From Mesoaciditogaceae bacterium (GTDB lineage Bacteria > Thermotogota > Thermotogae > Mesoaciditogales > Mesoaciditogaceae), in contig WFSH01000012.1 in assembly GCA_015486145.1 (NCBI GenBank), positions 1 to 5,661 on the forward strand: DNA of 5,661 nt, given 5' to 3'. Numbering within the stretch: position 1 is the stretch's first letter; each line of letters starts with the position of its first letter. Position numbers and translations under genes: made by a program. Shown here one piece after another: positions 1 through 5,017 of the stretch. The notes beneath the pieces were generated by a model that was not told the DNA's origin, searched no databases, and saw only the letters and a program-made list of their open reading frames with translations.

Positions 1-2
1 AC

Positions 3-272
3 TACGGCACATACGAAGCTCAAGAAATATTTGATAACTTCACTCCAGAAGAGATAGGAATAGTGCCTTTGAAATTCGAACATGCTTTTTATTGCAAAAA
101 ATGTGGCAACATGGCAACATCCAAAACGTGTCCTCATGGTGCTGAAGATCATATATTCTTAAGTGGTACGAAAGTAAGAGAAATGCTTTCAAATGGTCAG
201 CTTCCTCCTCCCGAATTCACAAGGCCGGAAGTCGCCAAGATACTGATGAACTATTACAAAAAGTCAAAATAG
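3..272 (+). CDS. sat: Sulfate adenylyltransferase (ATP sulfurylase), C-terminal end, partial
   Basis: This is the last 89 residues of ATP sulfurylase, which makes adenosine 5'-phosphosulfate and pyrophosphate from ATP and sulfate in the cytosol, the entry step of sulfate assimilation (or, in sulfate reducers, of respiration). The reading frame is open from the first complete codon at base 3, so the 5' part lies outside the window; the GTG at 63 is an internal valine, not the start. Family hallmarks are visible: a FEHAFYC segment, a Cys-x2-Cys-x8-Cys-Pro-His cluster like the zinc site of bacterial ATP sulfurylases, then LSGTKVREML and PPPEFTRPEVA near the C-terminus. The protein ends just after this with KKSK, so no APS kinase domain is fused at the C-terminus. 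It is followed after 61 bases by bioY, with no visible terminator between them. Identity is confident; whether the role is assimilatory or dissimilatory cannot be told here. Confidence 0.95.
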   Translation, partial: YGTYEAQEIFDNFTPEEIGIVPLKFEHAFYCKKCGNMATSKTCPHGAEDHIFLSGTKVREMLSNGQLPPPEFTRPEVAKILMNYYKKSK

Positions 273-320
273 GCCTTGACTCAGGTATCGTTATAGTCAC
301 AGTTCAATTCTTCAAATAGA

Positions 321-327
321 AGAGGTG
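321..327 (+). promoter_or_regulatory. Ribosome binding site deciding the bioY start
   Basis: AGAGGTG is complementary to the 16S rRNA 3' end and lies six bases before GTG 334. It contains the GTG at 325, which argues against that earlier codon as the start. Confidence 0.6.
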
Positions 328-333
328 TATTTG

Positions 334-843
334 GTGTCAAAACATGTGGCAAAAATGGCATTATGGCTTGCGTTTGTTTCTACACTGTCGTTAATTTCAT
401 TTCCAATTGGTCCCGTACCAATAACACTCCAGGTATTTGCGTTTTTCCTGATGGCTGCATTTTTAAGTCCCATGGAATCTCTTGAGGTGACGATGGGGTA
501 TCTGATTTTGGGCATCATTGGTATTCCGATCTTTGCCGGTGGTGTGGGCGGAATTGCCGTACTTTTTGGTCCATCAGGAGGATATTTATGGGGATTTATT
601 CCGGCTTCATGGATAGCTTCCAAGGGATGGGATAAAAGCGGTTTGATTCGTGTGGTTCTTCTAATACTGGCATTACTTTCAATATACATTCCCGGGGTTC
701 TACTGTTATCAGCATATGTTGACGGTATCGTAAATGCCCTACATGTTGGATTACTTCCGTTTATTTGGATAGATGTTATAAAAATTGCGCTTGTTTTTCC
801 AATCGTTCATAAAACGAAAAACCTTCTGAGGGAAAGGGCTTAA
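334..843 (+). CDS. bioY: Biotin transporter BioY (ECF transporter S component)
   Basis: BioY is the membrane-embedded, biotin-binding S component of an energy-coupling-factor transporter. The EcfA/EcfT energising module is not in the window and may be shared and encoded elsewhere, as is common for solitary BioY. The 169-residue product is strongly hydrophobic with about six likely membrane segments. It carries family motifs: GPVPITLQ near residues 26-33, GIPIFAGGVGG near 63-73, GPSGGYLWGF near 79-88, and IYIPG near 118-122. Near the C-terminus, LPFIWIDVIK keeps the Asp and Lys of the usual LPFxPGDxxK motif but replaces Pro-Gly with Trp-Ile. I chose the GTG at 334 because AGAGGTG at 321-327 sits six bases upstream; GTG 325 and TTG 331 are in-frame alternatives that would overlap or crowd that site. 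No biotin-repressor operator is evident upstream. Confidence 0.92.
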   Translation: MSKHVAKMALWLAFVSTLSLISFPIGPVPITLQVFAFFLMAAFLSPMESLEVTMGYLILGIIGIPIFAGGVGGIAVLFGPSGGYLWGFIPASWIASKGWDKSGLIRVVLLILALLSIYIPGVLLLSAYVDGIVNALHVGLLPFIWIDVIKIALVFPIVHKTKNLLRERA

Positions 844-860
844 TTTTGATGTAACTTATA

Positions 861-874
861 CACAAAAATTTGTG
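861..874. repeat. Short AT-rich palindrome upstream of the fmdB-like gene
   Basis: CACAAA-AA-TTTGTG is a perfect 6-base inverted repeat with a 2-base centre, between the bioY stop and the putative -10 element at 898-903. Its position just upstream of the -35 region would suit an operator, but a chance palindrome is possible in such AT-rich sequence. No T-tract follows, so it is not a convincing terminator for bioY. Confidence 0.25.
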
Positions 875-903
875 GAGAAAACTTCAAAGAAATGTGGTAA
901 AAT
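875..903 (+). promoter_or_regulatory. Putative extended -10 promoter of the FmdB-family gene
   Basis: TGGTAAAAT at 895-903 matches an extended -10 element (TG-n-TAnAAT type, with hexamer TAAAAT at 898-903). The -35 region with 17-base spacing, GAGAAA at 875-880, is weak, as is tolerated with an extended -10. Predicted transcription start is about base 910, leaving a leader of roughly 30 bases before the GTG at 942. The same transcript could continue into the tRNA. Confidence 0.5.
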
Positions 904-928
904 TCTTTAATGAACAAAAATAGAGAAT

Positions 929-933
929 GGAGG
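929..933 (+). promoter_or_regulatory. Ribosome binding site deciding the FmdB-family start
   Basis: GGAGG lies eight bases before GTG 942. It overlaps the in-frame ATG at 927, so the ATG is unlikely to be the true start. Confidence 0.75.
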
Positions 934-941
934 CGATTCTT

Positions 942-1163
942 GTGCCGCTTTACAGATATGTTTGTAAGAATTGTGGTCATGAGGTTGTGCTTTTGAGAAA
1001 AGTTTCCGAAGCTGATAATGTAAAATGTGATGTGTGTGGTGGAAAAATGATAAGGCAAATTGGAAATGTGGGAATCGTCTTTAAGGGCGGTGGATATTAC
1101 TCCACAGATTCTGCAAAGAGTTCTACGTCGTCTAAGAAGGAAAAAGTTAAAGCTGGTAAATGA
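942..1163 (+). CDS. FmdB-family zinc-ribbon protein
   Basis: A 73-residue protein of the FmdB (CxxC_CxxC_SSSS) zinc-ribbon family, named for a putative regulator of formamidase expression; the molecular role is poorly defined in most bacteria. It starts MPLYRYVCKNCGHE, the typical FmdB N-terminus, and has two Cys pairs (C8-x2-C11 and C29-x2-C32) expected to bind one zinc ion. These are followed by the conserved GIVFKGGGYYSTD stretch (about residues 44-56). The tail from about residue 57 is Ser/Lys-rich and probably disordered. The GTG at 942 is preferred over the in-frame ATG at 927 because GGAGG at 929-933 is well placed for it, and because family members begin at this MPxYxY motif. Gene function in this context is unknown; it sits between bioY and a tRNA gene with no obvious link to either. 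Family call is confident, function is not. Confidence 0.9.
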   Translation: MPLYRYVCKNCGHEVVLLRKVSEADNVKCDVCGGKMIRQIGNVGIVFKGGGYYSTDSAKSSTSSKKEKVKAGK

Positions 1164-1167
1164 AGGA

Positions 1168-1184
1168 ACTTTTGTGTCAAAAGT
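1168..1184. repeat. Small hairpin after the FmdB-family gene
   Basis: ACTTTTG, a 3-base loop and CAAAAGT form a perfect 7-bp stem five bases after the TGA stop. There is no following T-run and only two G-C pairs, so it is at best a weak attenuator or mRNA 3'-end element, and may be chance. Confidence 0.3.
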
Positions 1185-1198
1185 CAAGATATACTGAG

Positions 1199-1228
1199 TT
1201 GAAAAGTGGTCTTATATTGTGATATTCT
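1199..1228 (+). promoter_or_regulatory. Putative promoter of the tRNA-Pro gene
   Basis: TTGAAA at 1199-1204 could be the -35 and TGATATTCT at 1220-1228 an extended -10 (hexamer TATTCT at 1223-1228), with an 18-base spacer. The predicted transcription start, near 1235, would give a leader of about 11 bases before the mature tRNA end. Recognised by eye only; readthrough from the preceding gene is also possible. Confidence 0.45.
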
Positions 1229-1245
1229 ATAAATGATTTGTGTGG

Positions 1246-1322
1246 CGGGGCGTGGCGCAGATGGCTAGCGTGTCTGCATGGGGCGCAGAAGGTCGCTGGT
1301 TCAAATCCAGTCGCCCCGACCA
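1246..1322 (+). tRNA. tRNA-Pro, anticodon GGG
   Basis: A complete 77-base tRNA folds cleanly. The acceptor CGGGGCG (1246-1252) pairs with CGCCCCG (1312-1318), followed by discriminator A and an encoded CCA (1320-1322). The D stem GCGC (1255-1258) pairs with GCGT (1268-1271, one G-U). The anticodon stem TCTGC (1273-1277) pairs with GCAGA (1285-1289) around the loop ATGGGGC, placing anticodon GGG at 1280-1282 with G at position 37, as usual in proline tRNAs. The variable loop is AGGTC, and the T arm GCTGG/CCAGT closes TTCAAAT. It should read CCC and CCU proline codons. The C1-G72 acceptor pair and the A73 discriminator also fit bacterial tRNA-Pro. The terminator hairpin follows directly, so the primary transcript has a very short 3' trailer. 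Confidence 0.97.
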
Positions 1323-1355
1323 AAAAAGCCCATCGAATACTCGATGGGCTTTTTT
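1322..1355. terminator. Bidirectional intrinsic terminator between the tRNA and the HDOD gene
   Basis: GCCCATCGA (1328-1336), loop ATAC (1337-1340) and TCGATGGGC (1341-1349) form a perfect 9-bp stem. It is flanked by six A (1322-1327) on one side and six T (1350-1355) on the other, so a U-tract follows the hairpin in both directions. It ends the plus-strand tRNA transcript and the minus-strand operon. Packing is extreme: the first A is the last base of the tRNA CCA end, and the HDOD stop codon (1354-1356, minus strand) overlaps the T-tract. If the A/T tracts pair as well, the stem is 15 bp. Confidence 0.93.
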
Positions 1356-2211
1356 ACATGGAGAAAAAATCAGTGGCTTTTCCGAGCATTTTTCTGGTTT
1401 CTTTTGCAATTTCAAGGAAAGATGTGCCGTTGAGTTTTAAATAGGCCCAAACGTTTTTATTCATTACCGGGATGGCATAATTTCCAGCTGCTTTGGGATC
1501 GAGTACATTTGATACCACATCGGCCGCGTGAGAAATGTACACAATGTCTCTGAGCGTTTCCTCATCTACTTTTTCTGGATCATGGTGAAACTTCACGGCC
1601 ATCAGTATTTCATGCGGAAATCCCCATTTTTCCAAAAGACGTTCCGCGATCGACACGTGATCTGGTAAACCCAGCTTACTCTCCGCTTCAAAATACGTTA
1701 TGGATTTCACCGACGCGAGTTTTACCGTGGCATCCGTGTAAGCCGGGAAAAGTCTAGCTATCACTATTTTCCCAAGATCGTGAATCATACCCACCAAAAA
1801 AGTTTCTTCTTTATTTATGAAACCCACAGCGTCAGAGATTTGTTCTGTGGCTATTGCTGTGGCTATTAAGTGCTGCCAAAGTTTTTCGATGCTGATGGAA
1901 TCCGTTTTCAACTTTGAACTGAAAAATGCGTCATGCATGTATATACTCGTGACTAAATTTCGAACGGTTTTAAACCCCAAGATCATAACCGCATGAGATA
2001 AAGTCGATATTTTCTGAGGAAGTCCGTAATAAGCAGAGTTGGAAAGTCTCATAACTCGAACCGTTATGTTTGGATCTTTTTCAATTACTTCTGTTAATTC
2101 CGATGCGGAAACCTCTGGCTGCGACACGAGCTCTAAAACTTTTGAAACCACAAAATTTGGCGTTGGTATTGAGTCAAGTTCCCCAAGTATATCGTTTAGA
2201 GTTTTAGCCAT
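1354..2211 (-). CDS. HDOD/HD-domain signalling protein
   Basis: A 285-residue soluble protein of the HDOD family, implicated in bacterial signal transduction and regulation; most members have no defined reaction. The N-terminal HDOD core shows IPTPNFVVSKVLEL (about 15-28), the EKDPNITVRVMRLSNSAYYG segment (about 44-63, split here by eye) and a SHAVMILGF stretch near 72-80. The C-terminal half looks like a real HD fold: His114, His144-Asp145 in GMIHDLGKIV, His185, His209-His210-Asp211 and Asp231 are candidate metal ligands. Many HDOD proteins lack these, so phosphohydrolase activity is possible here but not proven. The ATG is supported by GGAG (2219-2222) seven bases upstream. It lies inside the end of the histidine kinase gene (8-base overlap), so the two are probably translationally coupled and functionally linked. 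It is the last gene of the operon, its stop touching the terminator. The family call is firm; the output is unknown. Confidence 0.9.
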   Translation of the reverse strand: MAKTLNDILGELDSIPTPNFVVSKVLELVSQPEVSASELTEVIEKDPNITVRVMRLSNSAYYGLPQKISTLSHAVMILGFKTVRNLVTSIYMHDAFFSSKLKTDSISIEKLWQHLIATAIATEQISDAVGFINKEETFLVGMIHDLGKIVIARLFPAYTDATVKLASVKSITYFEAESKLGLPDHVSIAERLLEKWGFPHEILMAVKFHHDPEKVDEETLRDIVYISHAADVVSNVLDPKAAGNYAIPVMNKNVWAYLKLNGTSFLEIAKETRKMLGKATDFFSM

Positions 2212-3706
2212 TGTTTGTCTCCGCTTGCGATTCCGAAGAGGTTAACCAATCCTTTTTGGGTAGCGAGAATTTGAAAAGACATTCATCTTCGTCTCCATCT
2301 ATCCATATTTTCCCATAATGCTTCTCAACAATTTCCTTTGCAAGCGCCAAACCCAATCCCGTACCAGATGCCTTCGCTTTCATAGTCTCCACCCTGTAGA
2401 ACTTTTGAAACACTTTGTCACGTTCCTCTTTCGGGACAGAACTTCCGTTATCGTAAACTTCTACCACGTAACTTTCTGCATCATTCAAGAGCGAAATCCT
2501 CACTTCAGGAGACGGATTGTTGTTGTATTTAAAAGCGTTTATCACCAAATTATCGATGAGTTGATGAATTCTCTTTGGATCTGCTGTTACATAAGCATTT
2601 ACAAGATTTTCTGGAAGAGATAGCTCGAATTTTATCCCCTTCTCTTGAGCACGAGCTTTAAGTCCTTCATACGCCTCCTTTATCAAATCGACTAAATTCA
2701 CTCTTTTAAACTTCATTGGGAAACTGTCCGATTCGAGTTTTGAAAAGTCCAACATATCGTTGACTATGGATTTTAAATGTTCACCCTCGTTTTTTATGGT
2801 CCCAACGAATTGTTTGAGAGTTTCTTCATCAAGCGAATCCACCGAATCAAGAATGGTCTCTGAATAGGCAAGTATTGCGGACAGAGGAGTTTTGAGTTCA
2901 TGGGAAACCGTAGCCACAAAATCGTTTTTCATCCTGTTTATTCTTTGAAGTCTTTCAAGTTCTTTGGTGTTGGTAATGTCTCGTATAGAAGTCACCACTT
3001 TTAAGCCGGATGACAGTTTTACCGGAACGACATGTATACTGTAAAAATTGTTGTTGAGTTCTATTTCGTTAGATATCTCTTTTCTGTAAACAAAAGCGTT
3101 GTTGACCATTTCTTTAATCCGTAGTTTCAACTCTTTTTGATCTGTTATAAGCTCCCGGTAAGGCACGTTTGAGAATTCTTCATTTCTGTAAATGTCTTCT
3201 ACAACTACGGCGTATTTCAGAGAATTAAGCACGTTCTCAAGATAATGTTTGGCTTCAGCAACGTACTTGTTCTTTTCCACAAGCTCTTTTGCAAGTTTCA
3301 TGTTTTCGATGACCATAGAAGTTTCAAATGCCAAAAAACTCTCAACATCGATCACGCCACGAGTAATTTCATTCATATCGTTCCTAATTCCCATAACGAG
3401 TACTCCAAGATCCTTTGTCCTACTGAAGAGTGGAACAAAAAGTACCATCGAATTACCAACAGGGGTGATCGAAAGATGATGTTTTTGAGATGCCCAACGG
3501 GCAAAATCTATAACTTCTCGTTCGAGAGTTTTCCCAAATTCCTCGTCTTTTGAAATGTAAGAATACCAATCGATCTCAAAAAAATTTTCGGAGACCTTTT
3601 CCAGTTCGTCAACACACGCTCTAACAGTTTCAGCAGTATTAAGCCTGAGCGTAAAAGAGGAAAGCAAAGAAGAAAGCTCCGGAACCCTTCCCTTTGTGAG
3701 TTTCAC
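2204..3706 (-). CDS. Soluble sensor histidine kinase (GAF-PAS-HisKA-HATPase)
   Basis: A 500-residue two-component sensor kinase that should autophosphorylate on His269 using ATP. No membrane segment or signal peptide is seen, so it is predicted to be cytosolic. Domains: a GAF-like sensor (about 20-140, with VPLFSRTKDLGVLVMGI and a terminal IEN helix), a short PAS-like domain (about 150-245) ending in the typical TSIRDITNTKELE linker, HisKA dimerisation domain with SHELKTPLSA (H269; the ExxT that follows suits phosphatase activity), and HATPase_c (about 370-485). The last has an N box with N386 and N390, an F box FQKFYR, and G2 GTGLGLALAKEIV. The G1 box reads DNGSSVP, with Ser423 in place of the usual second Gly. 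GTG 3706 is the most upstream plausible start, 20 bases after the preceding stop. Its GGGGTGGTG site (3719-3727) is rather far (12 bases), so TTG 3667, with GGAG nine bases before it, is an alternative. No partner response regulator is in the window. Confidence 0.93.
   Translation of the reverse strand: MKLTKGRVPELSSLLSSFTLRLNTAETVRACVDELEKVSENFFEIDWYSYISKDEEFGKTLEREVIDFARWASQKHHLSITPVGNSMVLFVPLFSRTKDLGVLVMGIRNDMNEITRGVIDVESFLAFETSMVIENMKLAKELVEKNKYVAEAKHYLENVLNSLKYAVVVEDIYRNEEFSNVPYRELITDQKELKLRIKEMVNNAFVYRKEISNEIELNNNFYSIHVVPVKLSSGLKVVTSIRDITNTKELERLQRINRMKNDFVATVSHELKTPLSAILAYSETILDSVDSLDEETLKQFVGTIKNEGEHLKSIVNDMLDFSKLESDSFPMKFKRVNLVDLIKEAYEGLKARAQEKGIKFELSLPENLVNAYVTADPKRIHQLIDNLVINAFKYNNNPSPEVRISLLNDAESYVVEVYDNGSSVPKEERDKVFQKFYRVETMKAKASGTGLGLALAKEIVEKHYGKIWIDGDEDECLFKFSLPKKDWLTSSESQAETNNG
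2219..2222 (-). promoter_or_regulatory. Ribosome binding site of the HDOD gene inside the kinase gene
   Basis: GGAG on the minus strand lies seven bases before the ATG at 2211, within the last codons of the kinase gene. It supports coupled translation of the two genes. Confidence 0.7.
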
Positions 3707-3726
3707 CGTTTTTATTTACACCACCC

Positions 3727-4800
3727 CTATTTCACTTTCTTGACTTCACTTCTCGTTTTGGTTTCGAACTTCGAAGTTATAGATGGTTTAGTCTTTATCA
3801 ACGGTCTTACGATTTTTTCGGCAATCCTCAACAATTTGGTTATCAATATTTCCTCTTTTGATATCGGTTCAACTTTCACCGAGTAAACACCGGCAAGATT
3901 GGACATAAGAACATCCGTAAACAGTTGATCACCAATAACTACCACCTCACTTTTTGAAACACCGAAACGCTTCATGAGCTTTATCAACTTGCCGGTGAGG
4001 GGTTTGTGCGAGTGTCTCAGAATATTCAAATCTGAGTTTACGGCCAACCAACTGAGCGATGGAGAGTTTCCATTGGACAAAACAGTTACATGTACGTTTT
4101 TTGAGAGGCGTTTCAAAAGTTCCATTACTTTTTCATCCACTTTGGAAGCCTTCCATCTCGCAAGTGTGTTATCCATGTCAAATACGAAAAGCTTAATCCC
4201 ATTTGCCATCATGCGATCGTAATCCACATCGAATATATTTCGATGCCACTCGTTTGGAGATGCGAGTTCACTTATTCTGAAAAGCCATCCAAACGTGTAA
4301 AAGAGTATGCTGTAAGAGACTCTTTCTAAAAATGCTATCATTCCTAGAAAAAACCCCACTCCAGGATACGGTTCCACAAGTATGGTGTACATTCCAAGAC
4401 GATTACCGGCTATGATATCCGTAAAGAATAGATCTCCGACAAATACAGTCTCAGACGGCTTTGAGTTTAATTTTTCCAGTGCTAATTTCATCATCTTCAA
4501 ACCCGGTTTTCTTGCTTTGGCAAAGACTTCTAATTTTGGCATTTTTTCTCTTAACAACTTAGTACGCTTAAAAGAAGCGTTGGTAACCACTGCCACTTTG
4601 AATCCCCTATTAAGGAGTTGCTCAAGCAATTCAACGATGTCATTTGAAACGTCTCGCCTGAACGGTGCAAGGGTGTTGTCGTAATCAAAAACAACTGTAT
4701 CAAAGCCCAACAATTTGAACTTATCATATGAAATTTCATGGACGTTTTTGACAACCTCTCGTGGTATGGGTTTCCTAAAGAATTCCACGATTCGGCTCAT
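3727..4800 (-). CDS. Two fused YqeG-type HAD phosphatase domains
   Basis: A 357-residue protein made of two consecutive HAD-IIIA (YqeG-like) phosphatase modules; typical YqeG proteins have only one, at about 170-180 residues. HAD enzymes use an aspartate nucleophile and Mg2+ to hydrolyse phosphate esters; the YqeG substrate here is unknown. Module 1 (about 20-175): DYDNTLAPF (nucleophile D39, acid D41), VVTNAS (T73), ARKPG (K98), VGDLFFTD (D123, D128). Module 2 (about 188-335): FDMDNTLARW (D208, D210), LSNGN (S242), HKP (K266), IGDQLFTDVL (D291, D296). All four HAD motifs therefore look intact in both. Each module starts with a matching YD-based lead-in (SYDKFK and DYDRMM). Module 1 ends with a hydrophobic stretch (about 146-174, FFLGMIAFLERVSYSILFYTFGWLF-like) that could pack between modules or touch the membrane. 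The tail (from about 335) is Lys/Thr/Ser-rich. The ATG lies inside the preceding gene (26-base overlap), with GGTG four bases upstream. Confidence 0.88.
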   Translation of the reverse strand: MSRIVEFFRKPIPREVVKNVHEISYDKFKLLGFDTVVFDYDNTLAPFRRDVSNDIVELLEQLLNRGFKVAVVTNASFKRTKLLREKMPKLEVFAKARKPGLKMMKLALEKLNSKPSETVFVGDLFFTDIIAGNRLGMYTILVEPYPGVGFFLGMIAFLERVSYSILFYTFGWLFRISELASPNEWHRNIFDVDYDRMMANGIKLFVFDMDNTLARWKASKVDEKVMELLKRLSKNVHVTVLSNGNSPSLSWLAVNSDLNILRHSHKPLTGKLIKLMKRFGVSKSEVVVIGDQLFTDVLMSNLAGVYSVKVEPISKEEILITKLLRIAEKIVRPLIKTKPSITSKFETKTRSEVKKVK

Positions 4801-5017
4801 ATTTCACCACTTTTAAACGCAATTCGTTTTTCAAAGAATCCAAGAGTTTCAAAAGATCGTCCAACTGATCGTCTATCACCACGATTTTCAAAAGACCAGA
4901 AGCTGGATCTATGTGTCGAACGTTCAAAAAGTTATCCTCTGCTTCAAGTATGTAATTAAGCATGTGCACTTCTGCCTTTGGTATTTCAACGTACACGTCG
5001 TATTCCTGTTTGCTCAA
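4775..5017 (-). CDS. Small DUF4911-like protein
   Basis: An 80-residue acidic, soluble protein with no recognised function. The pattern YDVYVEIPKAEVHMLNYILEAEDN..., then a GLLKIVV strand and a helix DDLLKLLDSLKNEL, suggests a small alpha/beta (ferredoxin-like or ACT-like) fold. It resembles the DUF4911 family known from Thermotogota and some Firmicutes; this is from memory of the family pattern and not verified. The start is a TTG (MSKQEYDVY...), supported by GGAGGT at 5024-5029 six bases upstream. The TTG overlaps the TGA stop of the barrel gene (TTGA, 5014-5017), and its own 3' end runs 26 bases into the HAD gene, so it is locked into the operon by overlaps on both sides. No catalytic motif, Cys cluster or membrane segment is visible. 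Confidence 0.8.
   Translation of the reverse strand: MSKQEYDVYVEIPKAEVHMLNYILEAEDNFLNVRHIDPASGLLKIVVIDDQLDDLLKLLDSLKNELRLKVVKYEPNRGIL

Noticed and set aside
262..281. Inverted repeat AGTCAA...TTGACT at the end of sat as a terminator, or TTGACT as a -35 for bioY
   Set aside because: The stem is only 6 bp with no T-tract, and no -10 lies at a suitable distance from TTGACT. bioY may simply be read through from sat.
312..689. Minus-strand open frame opposite bioY
   Set aside because: It is a shadow of bioY, with no ribosome binding site and a composition that follows the other strand's codons.
927..941. ATG at 927 as the start of the FmdB-family gene
   Set aside because: The ribosome binding site GGAGG overlaps it and points to GTG 942, where the typical MPLYRY family N-terminus begins.
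840..1187. Minus-strand open frame opposite the FmdB-family gene
   Set aside because: It runs antisense to a recognised family gene and shows no family features of its own.
1227..1440. Open frames on both strands across the tRNA (for example products with SGRLDLNQRPSAPH or WFKSSRPDQ)
   Set aside because: These are well-known artefacts of translating tRNA genes and their complements. The tRNA fold is complete and explains the sequence.
3245..3553. Plus-strand frames inside the kinase gene
   Set aside because: They are antisense to the GAF/PAS region of a clear histidine kinase and have no supporting signals.
3868..4743. Recent tandem DNA duplication within the HAD gene
   Set aside because: The two modules match only in protein motifs and the lead-in segment. 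The nucleotide sequences are well diverged, so it is an old duplication or fusion, not a recent repeat.
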